Source: Mycobacterium sp. IS-1496
GTDB lineage: Bacteria; Actinomycetota; Actinomycetes; Mycobacteriales; Mycobacteriaceae
Length of the DNA: 64,000 bases
Assembly: GCF_001499995.1 (NCBI RefSeq)
Contig: NZ_LQIU01000012.1
Span: 331,030-395,029, forward strand
Reading direction: 5' to 3'
Shown here piece by piece: positions 1 to 8,608 of the stretch. The notes beneath the pieces are model-generated. The model saw only the letters and a list, made by a program, of their open reading frames with translations. It ran no database searches and had not been told where the DNA came from. The translations under genes were made by a program, and so were the position numbers. Position 1 is the stretch's first letter. The number at the start of each line of letters is the position of its first letter.

Positions 1-2
1 GC

Positions 3-1439
3 GGGCAGGACTACACCGCCAAGGCCGCGCTGGACCGGCTCGGACAGCTCGAACCGGTGGTGCTGGTCGCCGCCGACGGATACCGCTTCGGCGGTAAGAC
101 CCACGACAAGACCGCCGACGTCGCCGCACTGCGCGCCGGGCTCCCGACGGTGCGGGCCGCGGTGTCGGTCGAGCGGATCGGGGTGGGCGCACCCGATGCC
201 GACTGGTTGGACTGGGCGGCGGCGACCGCAGGCGGCGGCACGCTGCAACCGGTCGCCGTGGACTTCGACCATCCGCTGTGGGTGCTGTACTCGTCGGGCA
301 CCACCGGGTTGCCGAAGGGCATCGTGCACGGCCACGGCGGAGTGTTGGTCGAACATCTCAAAGCCGTTGCGCTGCAATCCGACATCGGCGCCGAGGACAC
401 CTTCTTCTGGTTCACCAGCCCGAGCTGGATGATGTGGAACTTCCAGGTGGCCGGCCTGTTGGTCGGGGCGACCATCGTCTGCTACGACGGCAGCCCGACG
501 TATCCGGCCGCCGACACGCTGTGGGACATCGCCGCCCGGGTGGGTGCCACGGTGCTGGGCACGAGCCCCGGTTATGTGCTGGCGTGCGACAAGGCGGGTT
601 CCGTCCCGCGGCGGGACCACGACCTGTCGGCGCTGCGGACCGTCGGGATCACCGGCTCGTCACTGCCACCGGCATCGGCACTGTGGTTGCGCGACAACGT
701 CGGTGAGCATGTGCAGGTCGCCTCGATCAGCGGCGGCACCGATGTGGTGTCGGCGTTCATCGGCGGTGTGCGGACCGTCCCCGTGTGGCCAGGTGAGCTC
801 TCGGCGCCCTACCTCGGCGCCGCGGTCGAGGCGTGGGACGAATCCGGCCACCCGGTCAAGGGTGAGGTCGGTGAACTCGTCGTCACCAGACCGCTGCCGT
901 CGATGCCGGTCAAATTCTGGAACGACCCCGACGGAAGCCGTTACCGCGACGCCTATTTCGAGATGTATCCCGGCGTGTGGCGCCACGGCGACTGGATCAC
1001 GATCACCGATCACGGCAGCGTCATCGTGCACGGCCGGTCGGACTCGACACTCAACCGTCACGGCATCCGGATGGGCAGCGCCGACATCTACCAGGCCGTC
1101 GAGCGGATGCCCGAGGTCGCCGAGGCGCTGGTCATCGGCGCCGAGCAACCCGACGGCGGTTACTGGATGCCGCTGTTCGTCACGCTGACCGACGACGCCG
1201 AACTCACCGACGACCTCAAAGACCGGATCTGTAAGACCATCCGCACCGAGGTGTCACCGCGGCACGTGCCCGACGACGTCCTGCTCGCGCCCGGCATCCC
1301 GCACACCCGCACCGGCAAGAAGCTCGAGGTGCCGATCAAGAAACTGCTTCAGGGTGGTGACCCGGCGCGCGTCGTGGAGCCCACCGCGGTCGACGATCCA
1401 GCGCTGCTGGACTGGTACGTCACGCAGCGGCGAACGTGA
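3..1439 (+). CDS. aacS: acetoacetyl-CoA synthetase, 5'-truncated by the window edge
   Basis: Acyl-adenylate-forming enzyme that activates acetoacetate with ATP and CoA. The reading frame is open from base 3, so the start lies outside the window. About 478 residues are visible, against roughly 650 for the family, so the N-terminal quarter is missing. Visible motifs are the P-loop YSSGTTGLPKG near base 290, a GDWITITDHG segment near 990 and the C-terminal GKKLEVPIKK carrying the adenylation lysine. The end overlaps the convergent HNH gene by 20 bp. The acetoacetyl-CoA assignment rests on overall resemblance to AacS/Acs proteins; another short-chain acid is possible. Confidence 0.85.
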   Translation, partial: GQDYTAKAALDRLGQLEPVVLVAADGYRFGGKTHDKTADVAALRAGLPTVRAAVSVERIGVGAPDADWLDWAAATAGGGTLQPVAVDFDHPLWVLYSSGTTGLPKGIVHGHGGVLVEHLKAVALQSDIGAEDTFFWFTSPSWMMWNFQVAGLLVGATIVCYDGSPTYPAADTLWDIAARVGATVLGTSPGYVLACDKAGSVPRRDHDLSALRTVGITGSSLPPASALWLRDNVGEHVQVASISGGTDVVSAFIGGVRTVPVWPGELSAPYLGAAVEAWDESGHPVKGEVGELVVTRPLPSMPVKFWNDPDGSRYRDAYFEMYPGVWRHGDWITITDHGSVIVHGRSDSTLNRHGIRMGSADIYQAVERMPEVAEALVIGAEQPDGGYWMPLFVTLTDDAELTDDLKDRICKTIRTEVSPRHVPDDVLLAPGIPHTRTGKKLEVPIKKLLQGGDPARVVEPTAVDDPALLDWYVTQRRT

Positions 1440-2700
1440 CGATGTCGATGCTGAGCCCGCCCTCGACGATGCTCCTGCGGTATACCGGCGGACCGGGCAG
1501 CGGCGGTGCGGTCGACCGGTAGGTCGCACCGGTCGGTGTCCGGAATTCGGCGCGGTGCTCTCCGCCGTCGTCCTCGGCGGTGACGGTCCAGCCCGGCGCC
1601 TCCTTGGCGTAATTGCACGCCTCGCATTCGCCAAGACCGTTCCGCGCGCTGGTCGGCCCACCGCGGTGATGTGGTTCGGCGTGGTCGTGATGACGAATCG
1701 GTGCGTTGCAGAAGGGCGTTCGACAGGTTCGGTCACGGATGTCGATGAAGGCCGCCAACCCCTTCGGGAAGGTACGGGCCTTCGACTCCATCGCCACCAA
1801 CTGTCCGCTGTTCGGGTGCCGGTAGAGGCGGCGCAGCGTCGCCTTGGCCTTCTCGTCGGCGACGGCGTCGCTGACCAACGCCCGCACCACCGCGGCAGGG
1901 ACCGGACCGTAACCCTCACACCAGCCCGGCTCGTCGTCGTCGCCGATCAGCGTGGTGTCGGCCAGCACGAGGTTCAGCGACACCGGCACCGGCTGTTCGG
2001 CCGGCCGCCCGGTCACACGTTCGACCAGCGTGTCGGCCATGACCTGGTTGCGAGATCTCTCGTCGAAAGTGGTGTCCGCCTTGCGTTTCAGGGCGGCGTA
2101 CACGCCCACCCCTTGGGCGACCGGCAGCAGCGCGGTCACGTAGGCCATGCAGTCCGGGGCCGGGCGGATGGTCACGGTCCGATCCGCGGCGGCCTTCGCC
2201 GACCGGTCCACCACCGCCGCGGCATCCAGCCGTGCGGCGATCTTCTTGGCCTCGGCCTCGATGCGGGCGTTTCCCCAGCCGTCGAGTGCCGAGACATCTC
2301 CACAGAGTTCGGCGTCGAGCCGGCGGCGGTCCTCGACGCTCAGGCACGCCGATTCCCGCACGATCAGCGTGGCCCGCCACTCGGATAGCGCCCCACACTC
2401 CAGTGCGGCAAGCGTGTGCGGCATCTCGTGAACCAGTGCCCGGGCCAACCCGAGATGGGTGCCGCCGCACACCGGGGCGTCGCGGCGCGCCAGGGCGATC
2501 TCCGTGGTCAGTCCCCGGCCCCGCTTCTTCTCCGGTACCCCCGCGGCCGCTTCGGCGGCCCGCCGTCGGGCGGCCCAGGCGGCCGTCGCCCGCGCCTGTG
2601 CCGCGGCGGCCGCCGACTTCACGCGCTCCAACTGTTCAACATGCGCGCGCAGTTCCGCCTCACCCGCCCCGGGGTCGACATCGAACACGCTTTCGAACAT
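1420..2700 (-). CDS. DUF222/HNH endonuclease domain protein (13E12 repeat family)
   Basis: Member of the multicopy actinobacterial 13E12 family, with an N-terminal DUF222 helical region and a C-terminal HNH nuclease motif. The HNH part reads CRTPFCNAPIRHHDHAEPHH and is followed by NGLGECEACN, giving the two CxxC-like pairs and His cluster expected for metal binding. I chose ATG at 2700 (MFESVFD), the usual beginning of the family; an in-frame TTG at 2730 would extend it by 10 residues. The cellular role of the family is not established. The gene lies just downstream of the aminotransferase gene on the same strand and converges on aacS with a 20 bp overlap. Confidence 0.85.
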   Translation of the reverse strand: MFESVFDVDPGAGEAELRAHVEQLERVKSAAAAAQARATAAWAARRRAAEAAAGVPEKKRGRGLTTEIALARRDAPVCGGTHLGLARALVHEMPHTLAALECGALSEWRATLIVRESACLSVEDRRRLDAELCGDVSALDGWGNARIEAEAKKIAARLDAAAVVDRSAKAAADRTVTIRPAPDCMAYVTALLPVAQGVGVYAALKRKADTTFDERSRNQVMADTLVERVTGRPAEQPVPVSLNLVLADTTLIGDDDEPGWCEGYGPVPAAVVRALVSDAVADEKAKATLRRLYRHPNSGQLVAMESKARTFPKGLAAFIDIRDRTCRTPFCNAPIRHHDHAEPHHRGGPTSARNGLGECEACNYAKEAPGWTVTAEDDGGEHRAEFRTPTGATYRSTAPPLPGPPVYRRSIVEGGLSIDIVTFAAA

Positions 2701-2731
2701 GTGGCCGACGCTACCCCGCGCCACCGACAAG

Positions 2732-3919
2732 TCAGTTCAGCCAGGCCCCGATGCGGTTCAGCGCCTCGGTGATGTCGTCGGTCGGACCCGCGAACGACAG
2801 TCGGACGAACGAGTTGCCGTGCACGGTGTCGAAGTCGATGCCCGGCGCGATCGCGACACCGGTGTCGGCCAACAGCTTCGCGCAGAACGAAAGCGAGGCG
2901 TCGGTGAGATGCGAGACGTCGGCGTAGACGTAGAACGCTCCATCCGCCGGAGCCAGCCGGTCGATGCCGATGGCGCGCAGCCCGTCGAGCAGCAGGCGCC
3001 GGTTGTCGGCGTAATGGGCCAGCAGACCGTCGGCCTCGGCGGTCGACTCGGGGGTGAACGCGGCCACCGCGGCGTGCTGTGCCAGCGCGGGCGGGCAGAT
3101 CGTGAAGTTGCCGGTCAGCCGGTCGACGGCGCGGCGCAGTTCGCTCGGCACCAGCAGCCAGCCCAGCCGCCACCCGGTCATCGCGTAGTACTTGGAGAAG
3201 CTGTTGACCACCACCGCTTTTCGCGACGTCTGCCATGCGCAGCTGATCTGTGGGGCGCCGTCGTAGACCAGTCCGTGGTAGACCTCGTCGCTGATCAGCC
3301 GGGTGCCCGTCGCCTCACACCACGCCGCGATCGCGGCGAGCTCCTCGGGCGGGATGACGGTGCCGGTGGGGTTCGCCGGGCTGGCGACGATCACGCCCTG
3401 CACCGGCGGGTCGAGCTCGGCGAGCATGTCGACGGTCGGCTGGAAGCGGGTGTCGGCGCCGCACGGCAGCTCGACCACCTCACAGCCCAGTGCCGAGAGG
3501 ATGTTGCGGTAGCAGGGGTAGCCCGGCCTGGCGATCGCCACCCGGTCGCCGACGTCGAAGCAGGCCAGGAACGCCAGCAGGAACCCGCCGGAGGATCCGG
3601 TGGTGAGGATGACGTCGTCGAACCCGACCGTCAGGCCGAATTGGTCGGCGTACCGGCCGGCGATGGCCTCGCGCAGTTCCGGGATGCCGAGTGCGACGGT
3701 GTACCCGAGTCGATTGCCGTGCAGCGCGGCGATGGCGGCTTCGCGCACCGCCTCCGGCGCGCCCGCGCTGGGTTGACCGGCTGACAGGTTGACCAGGTCG
3801 CCGTGGCTGCGTTGGCGTTCCGCGGCGGCGAGCCAGACGTCCATCACATAGAACGGCGGGATGCCGGCGCGCAGCGCCACGTCCCGGGGCTCTGTGTGCT
3901 TCGCGTGCGCTCCACTCAT
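2732..3919 (-). CDS. aspB: PLP-dependent class I/II aminotransferase (Rv3565/AspB-like)
   Basis: Fold-type I aminotransferase of 395 residues, the normal length. The PLP-lysine region is visible as VVNSFSKYYAMTGWRLGW, and the substrate-binding loop as ASPANPTGTVIPPEE. It occupies the same place beside fadE33 as Rv3565 (aspB) in Mtb, which supports orthology. The amino-donor specificity cannot be read from sequence, and any link to sterol degradation is by position only. ATG start at 3919, preceded by a 72 bp gap to fadE33, which is transcribed toward it on the same strand. Confidence 0.85.
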   Translation of the reverse strand: MSGAHAKHTEPRDVALRAGIPPFYVMDVWLAAAERQRSHGDLVNLSAGQPSAGAPEAVREAAIAALHGNRLGYTVALGIPELREAIAGRYADQFGLTVGFDDVILTTGSSGGFLLAFLACFDVGDRVAIARPGYPCYRNILSALGCEVVELPCGADTRFQPTVDMLAELDPPVQGVIVASPANPTGTVIPPEELAAIAAWCEATGTRLISDEVYHGLVYDGAPQISCAWQTSRKAVVVNSFSKYYAMTGWRLGWLLVPSELRRAVDRLTGNFTICPPALAQHAAVAAFTPESTAEADGLLAHYADNRRLLLDGLRAIGIDRLAPADGAFYVYADVSHLTDASLSFCAKLLADTGVAIAPGIDFDTVHGNSFVRLSFAGPTDDITEALNRIGAWLN

Positions 3920-3991
3920 CGATTCGAGGCTAGAACATCGGTGTGGCTGTGCGGGGATCAGCCGCCTAGAGCACCACGGCGGCCGAGCCGC

Positions 3992-4933
3992 CTAGAGCAC
4001 TTGAGCCTCGAGCCGGCGCAGTTGCTCGCGTGGCGGGCCGAGCAGCTGCGCGCTGCCGTGCGCGCGCTTGAAGTACAGCTGGATGTCGCTCTCCCAGGTG
4101 ATCGCGATGCCGCCGTGCATCTGTACCGCCTCGCCCGCCACCGCGGTGAACGCCTCGCTGGCCGAGAACCGGGCCAGCGCCGCGGAGACCGGAGAGGGCT
4201 CCGCCAGCGCCTCGTCGACGACCGCCTTGGCGGACTGCACCTTCACGTACAGGTCGGCCATCCGGTGTTTGAGCGCCTGGAAGCTGCCGATCGGCCTGCC
4301 AAACTGCACCCGGTCCTTGGTGTAGGCGACGGTCAGCTCGAGGCACCGGGTGGCCGCACCGATCTGCTCGGCGGCCACGAGAAGTGCCGCGGTGTCCGCC
4401 AACCCGGGGTCGGCGCCGATCGCGACCGTCTCACCCGCTTCGACGCGGGCCAGCCTGCGGGTCAGGTCCATCGCCTCGAGCCTGTGCGCCTCGAAGGAGG
4501 TCCACCGGCTGAGCTGTCCGCCCGCGACGCCGACCACGACGTCGGCGACGTCCCCGTTGACCACGTAGCCGGGGTCGAAGACGACCGCGCCGATCGTGGC
4601 GCCCTCGGCCAGCCCCTCGAGCGCCCCGGCGTCCGGCTCGTCGGCCGCCAGCAGCGCCAGCTCGGCCAGGGTCGTGCCGAGCAGCGGTGTCGGCACCAGG
4701 TTCCTGGCCAGTTCCTGCAGCACCACCGCCGCGTCGGCGAGTTCCCCGCCTGCGCCGCCGAGTTCCTCGGGTACGACCAGCGCGGCCGCGCCGACCTGTT
4801 CGCACAGCAGCGTCCACAGCGACTCGTCGTAGCCGCGCTCCGAGGCCATGGCCTCGCGGACGGCCTCCGGCGAGGCATGCTTTTCCACCAGTGCCGCCAC
4901 GGTCTGGCGCAGCAGTTCGCGTTCTTCGCTCAT
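3992..4933 (-). CDS. fadE33: acyl-CoA dehydrogenase FadE33
   Basis: Short acyl-CoA dehydrogenase-like subunit (313 residues) matching Rv3564 in sequence and position. Mycobacterial FadE31, FadE32 and FadE33 are reported to form heteromers that act late in degradation of steroid rings C/D. The start is ATG 4933, with GGAGG eight bases upstream; the longer frame to 5014 runs inside fadE32 and is rejected. The ATG overlaps the fadE32 stop as ATGA, so translation is probably coupled. The C-terminal half keeps the FadE signature VQFGRPIGSFQALKHRMAD. A 14-bp duplication of the gene end lies just downstream. Confidence 0.92.
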   Translation of the reverse strand: MSEERELLRQTVAALVEKHASPEAVREAMASERGYDESLWTLLCEQVGAAALVVPEELGGAGGELADAAVVLQELARNLVPTPLLGTTLAELALLAADEPDAGALEGLAEGATIGAVVFDPGYVVNGDVADVVVGVAGGQLSRWTSFEAHRLEAMDLTRRLARVEAGETVAIGADPGLADTAALLVAAEQIGAATRCLELTVAYTKDRVQFGRPIGSFQALKHRMADLYVKVQSAKAVVDEALAEPSPVSAALARFSASEAFTAVAGEAVQMHGGIAITWESDIQLYFKRAHGSAQLLGPPREQLRRLEAQVL

Positions 4934-5886
4934 GAGAAGGCCTCCAGAACCCGTCCGCGGTGCCACGTGGGGGATCCCCACGCAGAATGCAGGGCCTGCA
5001 CACGAAGCAGCCACAGGGACAGGTCGTGTTCGTGGGTGAAGCCGATCGCGCCGTGCGTCTGCAGGGCTGACCGGGCGGCCAGCAGCGCCGCGTCGGACGC
5101 GGCCACCTTCGCCGCGCTGACGTCGCGAACCGTGTCGGGGGAGCCGTCGCCGAGTGACAGTGCGGCGCCGTACACCAGCGGCCGCGCCAATTCGACGGCG
5201 ATGTGCACGTCGGCCAGCTTGTGTTTGATCGCCTGGTACGAACCGATCGCCCGGCCGAACTGATGGCGCTGCCTGGCGTACTCCACCGACTGGTCGAGCA
5301 TCGCCTGCGCCGCGCCGACGAGTTGCGCGGCCGTCGCGAGCACCCCGAACTCGAATGCGCGGTCGACGTCCGCCGCGCGTGCGGAACCGGATGGGTTGAC
5401 CTCGAACAACTTCCGCGCGGGGTCGACGGACTCGTGCTGCGTGGCGGCGGTGGCCTCGCTGACCGACCCGTCCTGCGCCAACAGCACCAGACCGGCGGCG
5501 TCGGCGTCCACGGCGCGCGGCACATGCGGGGGCAAGGCCACGGTGGCGACCAGTTCACCGGCGGCCAACGCGGCACTGCGCTCGTCACCGCGCAGCAGAA
5601 CCGGTGCCACCGCGACGGATTCGACCACCGGACCCGGAACGCACCAGCGGCCGAGCCGTTCGGCGGCGACCACCAGATCGACCGGTGTGGCGTCGATACC
5701 GTCGTGTTCCTCGGCCACCATCAGCGCGGTCACCCCGAGGTCGGCCAGCGTGGCCCACACCTTGCGGCCGGGCGCGGTGTCACCGGCGGACCACGCCCGC
5801 ACCGCGGCGGGCACATCGGCAGCCGTCAGTGCGGCGTCGATGCTGGCGGCGAAATCCCGCTGCTGATCGTCGAGTTCGAAGTTCAC
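4930..5886 (-). CDS. fadE32: acyl-CoA dehydrogenase FadE32
   Basis: Acyl-CoA dehydrogenase-like protein of 318 residues, orthologous by sequence and order to Rv3563. A M. smegmatis fadE32 mutant is reported to accumulate 4-methyl-5-oxo-octanedioic acid, placing the enzyme after ring C/D opening. The flavin/substrate region QFGRAIGSYQAIKHKLADVH is visible. The GTG start at 5886 overlaps the fadE31 stop (GTGA), and the stop overlaps the fadE33 ATG, so all three are tightly coupled. It is shorter than a classical 380-residue FadE, which fits a heteromeric partner subunit. Confidence 0.92.
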   Translation of the reverse strand: MNFELDDQQRDFAASIDAALTAADVPAAVRAWSAGDTAPGRKVWATLADLGVTALMVAEEHDGIDATPVDLVVAAERLGRWCVPGPVVESVAVAPVLLRGDERSAALAAGELVATVALPPHVPRAVDADAAGLVLLAQDGSVSEATAATQHESVDPARKLFEVNPSGSARAADVDRAFEFGVLATAAQLVGAAQAMLDQSVEYARQRHQFGRAIGSYQAIKHKLADVHIAVELARPLVYGAALSLGDGSPDTVRDVSAAKVAASDAALLAARSALQTHGAIGFTHEHDLSLWLLRVQALHSAWGSPTWHRGRVLEAFS

Positions 5887-7025
5887 TTCGCTTGCCCTTT
5901 CGGCTCGCGGGGCAGACCCAACAGCCGCTCAGCGATGATGTTGCGCTGAATCTCGTTGGTCCCGGCGTAGATCGGGCCACCGAGTGCGAACAGCAGACCG
6001 TCGGTCCAGCTGTCGGCGAGCTCGCTGTCCGCGCCGCGCAGGTCGAGCGCCGTCTGGTGCAGCGCCACATCGAGATCGGACCAGAAGACCTTGGTCACCG
6101 AGGATTCCGCGCCGAGCTCACCGCCGCCCGCGACGCGCGTGACGGTGCCGAAGGTGTGCAACCGGTACGCCTGCGCCTTGATCCACGCGTCGGCGACCCG
6201 CTCGGCGAGCGCCGGGTCGCGGTCCTTCCGCCATTCGGCGACCAGGCGTTCGGCGGGGGCCAGGAACCGCGCCGGGCTGCGCAGCGACATGCCGCGCTCG
6301 TTGCTCGACGTGCTCATCGCGGCCCGCCAGCCGTCGTTGACCTCGCCGATGACGTCGGCGTCGGGGACGAACACGTCGTCGAGGAAGATCTCGCCGAAGC
6401 CCGTGTCGCCGCCGAGCTGGGCGATCGGGCGGACAGTCACCCCGTCGGCCTTCAGATCGAACATGACGTACGTCAGACCCTTGTGTCGCTGCGCCTCCGG
6501 GTCGGACCGGAAGAGCCCGAAGGCCCGGTCTCCGAAGACCGCCCGCGAACTCCAGATCTTCTGTCCGTTGAGCAGCCACCCGCCGTCGGTCCGCGTCGCG
6601 GTCGATCGCAGCGACGCCAGATCGCTGCCCGACTCGGGCTCCGACCAGGCCTGCGCCCAGATCTCCTCGCCGCTGGCCATCTTGGGCAGGACCCGGTCGA
6701 GTTGCTCCTCGGTGCCGTGCGCGAACAGCGTCGGCGCCAGCATCGACGTCCCGTTGGCGCTCGCACGTCCGGGTGCGCCGGCGCGGAAGTACTCTTCCTC
6801 GAACGCGATCCACTGCAACAGCGTCGCGTCGCGGCCACCGAAGCGCTCCGGCCATGCGATCACCGACAGGCCGGCGTCGAAGAGCACCTTGTCCCAGCGC
6901 CGGTGCTGTTCGAACCCTTCGGCGCAGTCGTAGGACTTCGTCGGGAACTCGTCGCGGTGCGCCGCCAGGAATTCGCGGACCTCGGCGCGGAAGTCCTCGG
7001 TGGCGTCGTCGAACGTCAGATCCAT
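5883..7025 (-). CDS. fadE31: acyl-CoA dehydrogenase FadE31
   Basis: Full-length acyl-CoA dehydrogenase (380 residues), Rv3562-like, probable catalytic partner of FadE32 and FadE33. The typical substrate/flavin segment AQAWSEPESGSDLASLRSTA and the C-terminal GGPIYAGTNEIQRNIIAER are both present. ATG at 7025 is directly abutted by the fadD3 stop at 7026, so the gene sits in the fadD3-fadE31-fadE32-fadE33 operon, expected to be controlled by KstR2 from the operator at 8579-8592. Confidence 0.93.
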   Translation of the reverse strand: MDLTFDDATEDFRAEVREFLAAHRDEFPTKSYDCAEGFEQHRRWDKVLFDAGLSVIAWPERFGGRDATLLQWIAFEEEYFRAGAPGRASANGTSMLAPTLFAHGTEEQLDRVLPKMASGEEIWAQAWSEPESGSDLASLRSTATRTDGGWLLNGQKIWSSRAVFGDRAFGLFRSDPEAQRHKGLTYVMFDLKADGVTVRPIAQLGGDTGFGEIFLDDVFVPDADVIGEVNDGWRAAMSTSSNERGMSLRSPARFLAPAERLVAEWRKDRDPALAERVADAWIKAQAYRLHTFGTVTRVAGGGELGAESSVTKVFWSDLDVALHQTALDLRGADSELADSWTDGLLFALGGPIYAGTNEIQRNIIAERLLGLPREPKGQAK

Positions 7026-8561
7026 TCAGGCTCTCTTCCTCAGGAGCGGTTTGACGACCTTGCCGCCCGGGTTGCGGGGCAGCACGTCGAGGAATTCCAC
7101 CGACCGCGGTGTCTTGAAGTTCGCGAGATGTTCTCGCGCATGGGCGATCACGGCCCGCTCGTCGAGGTGCACGCCCGGTTTGGCGACGACGAAGGCCTTG
7201 CCGACCTCGCCGAGCCGCTCGTCGGGCACGCCGATCACGGCCGATTCGGCGACCCCGTCGAGGCGGGCCAGCACCTGTTCGATCTCCGCGGGATAGACGT
7301 TGAAGCCGCCGCAGATGTACATGTCCTTGAGCCGGTCGGTGATCCGCAGGTTGCCCCGCTCGTCGACGGTGCCCACGTCCCCGGTGTGCAGCCAGCCGTC
7401 GGCGTCGATCGCCGCGGCCGTGGCCTCGGGGTCGTCGAGGTATCCGCGCATCACGTTCGGCCCGCGCAGCAGCACCTCACCCGCCCCGTGTTCGTCGGGC
7501 GAGTCGATGCGCAGTTCGAAGTCGGCGATGGGCCGCCCACACGTGGTGGCGACGGTGACGGCGTCGTCGTCGGCCCGGCACATCGTGCCGAAACCGCTCG
7601 CCTCGGTGAGCCCGTACGCGGTCAGCACGATGTCGATGTCCAACTCGGTCTGCATGCGCTCGATCAGCACGACGGGGACCACCGCGGCGCCGGTGACCGC
7701 GAACCGCAGCGAGCTGAGGTCGTACTCCGAACGCTTCGGATGGTCGAGCAGGGTCTGGTAGATCGTCGGCGGGCCGGGCAGCACGGTGATGCGGTGCTCG
7801 GCGACCGCGGCCATCGCCTTCTCCGGGTCGAACGTCAGCTGGGGGATCAGCGTGGCGCCGGTCTGCAGGCAGGTGAGGATGCCCGCCTTGTAGCCGAAGT
7901 TGTGGAAGAACGGGTTGATGCACAGATAGCGGTCGGCACTGGTGAGCTGTCCGCACTCGGCCCAGGCCGCGGGTGCGTCCAGTGACTGCCGGTGCGCGCA
8001 CAGCACACCCTTGCTGCGGCCGGTGGTGCCGGAGGTGAACAGGATGTCGGACACGTCGTCGGGCGCCACGGCGGCCGCCCGCGCATCGGCCGCCTCGAGA
8101 TCGGTTCCCCGCCCGACGAACTCGTCCCAGGTGCCGTCGTCTGCATCGATCGGTACCCGCACGATGTGGCGCAGCGCCGGCAACGCGCTGCGGTCGAGGT
8201 CGGCGGTCCGGTCCATGCCGAGGAACTCACCGGCCGCGACGAGCAGCGGCGCCGCGGTGCGGGCCAGGATGTCGCTCGCCTCGCTGGCGGTGTAGCGGGT
8301 GTTGAGAGGGACGACGACGCCGCCGGCATAGGTCGTGGCCAGGGCGGCGACGATCCAGTGCCAGGTGTTGGGGGACCAGATCGCTACCCGGTCGCCGGCG
8401 GCGATGCCGAGGTCGATCATCGCCGCGGCGGTCCGGCGCACCTCGTCACGCAGTTGCGTATAGGTGAGGCGACGGTCGTCTGTCACCACGGCCTCGTGGT
8501 CGGAGAACTGCTCTGCAATCCGGTCGAGAACGGCAGGGATCGTTCTCGCGGGGGTCGTCAT
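7026..8561 (-). CDS. fadD3: FadD3, HIP:CoA ligase
   Basis: Acyl-CoA synthetase (511 residues). Its Mtb ortholog Rv3561 activates 3a-alpha-H-4-alpha(3'-propanoate)-7a-beta-methylhexahydro-1,5-indanedione (HIP), the C/D-ring remnant of cholesterol; HIP-CoA is the ligand that releases KstR2. Motifs are LFTSGTTGRSKGVL, AYGLTEASGFGTM, GWLHTGDVGTVDERG and C-terminal NPGGKVVKPLL with the adenylation lysine. ATG at 8561. It is divergent from fadE30 with a 47 bp gap containing a perfect KstR2-type operator. Confidence 0.95.
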   Translation of the reverse strand: MTTPARTIPAVLDRIAEQFSDHEAVVTDDRRLTYTQLRDEVRRTAAAMIDLGIAAGDRVAIWSPNTWHWIVAALATTYAGGVVVPLNTRYTASEASDILARTAAPLLVAAGEFLGMDRTADLDRSALPALRHIVRVPIDADDGTWDEFVGRGTDLEAADARAAAVAPDDVSDILFTSGTTGRSKGVLCAHRQSLDAPAAWAECGQLTSADRYLCINPFFHNFGYKAGILTCLQTGATLIPQLTFDPEKAMAAVAEHRITVLPGPPTIYQTLLDHPKRSEYDLSSLRFAVTGAAVVPVVLIERMQTELDIDIVLTAYGLTEASGFGTMCRADDDAVTVATTCGRPIADFELRIDSPDEHGAGEVLLRGPNVMRGYLDDPEATAAAIDADGWLHTGDVGTVDERGNLRITDRLKDMYICGGFNVYPAEIEQVLARLDGVAESAVIGVPDERLGEVGKAFVVAKPGVHLDERAVIAHAREHLANFKTPRSVEFLDVLPRNPGGKVVKPLLRKRA

Positions 8562-8578
8562 CGATGCTCCTCTAACAA

Positions 8579-8592
8579 AGCAAGTGCTTGGT
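8579..8592. promoter_or_regulatory. KstR2 operator between fadD3 and fadE30
   Basis: The sequence AGCAAGTGCTTGGT matches the described KstR2 consensus AnCAAGnnCTTGnT at every fixed position. It lies in the 47 bp divergent promoter between fadD3 and fadE30. Binding by the KstR2 encoded at 10571-11185 would repress both directions until HIP-CoA appears. Confidence 0.9.
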
Positions 8593-8608
8593 AGGTTAGC
8601 CTACAGGG

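Noticed and set aside
3925..3945. KstR-like half site CTAGAACATCGG upstream of the aminotransferase
   Set aside because: Only the left arm matches; the GTT arm is missing, so no operator is called.
5604..7985. 793-codon open frame on the plus strand
   Set aside because: It runs antisense through fadE32, fadE31 and fadD3, whose products are recognisable enzymes. Its Arg/Gly/Asp/Val-rich sequence is the usual mirror of GC-rich coding DNA.
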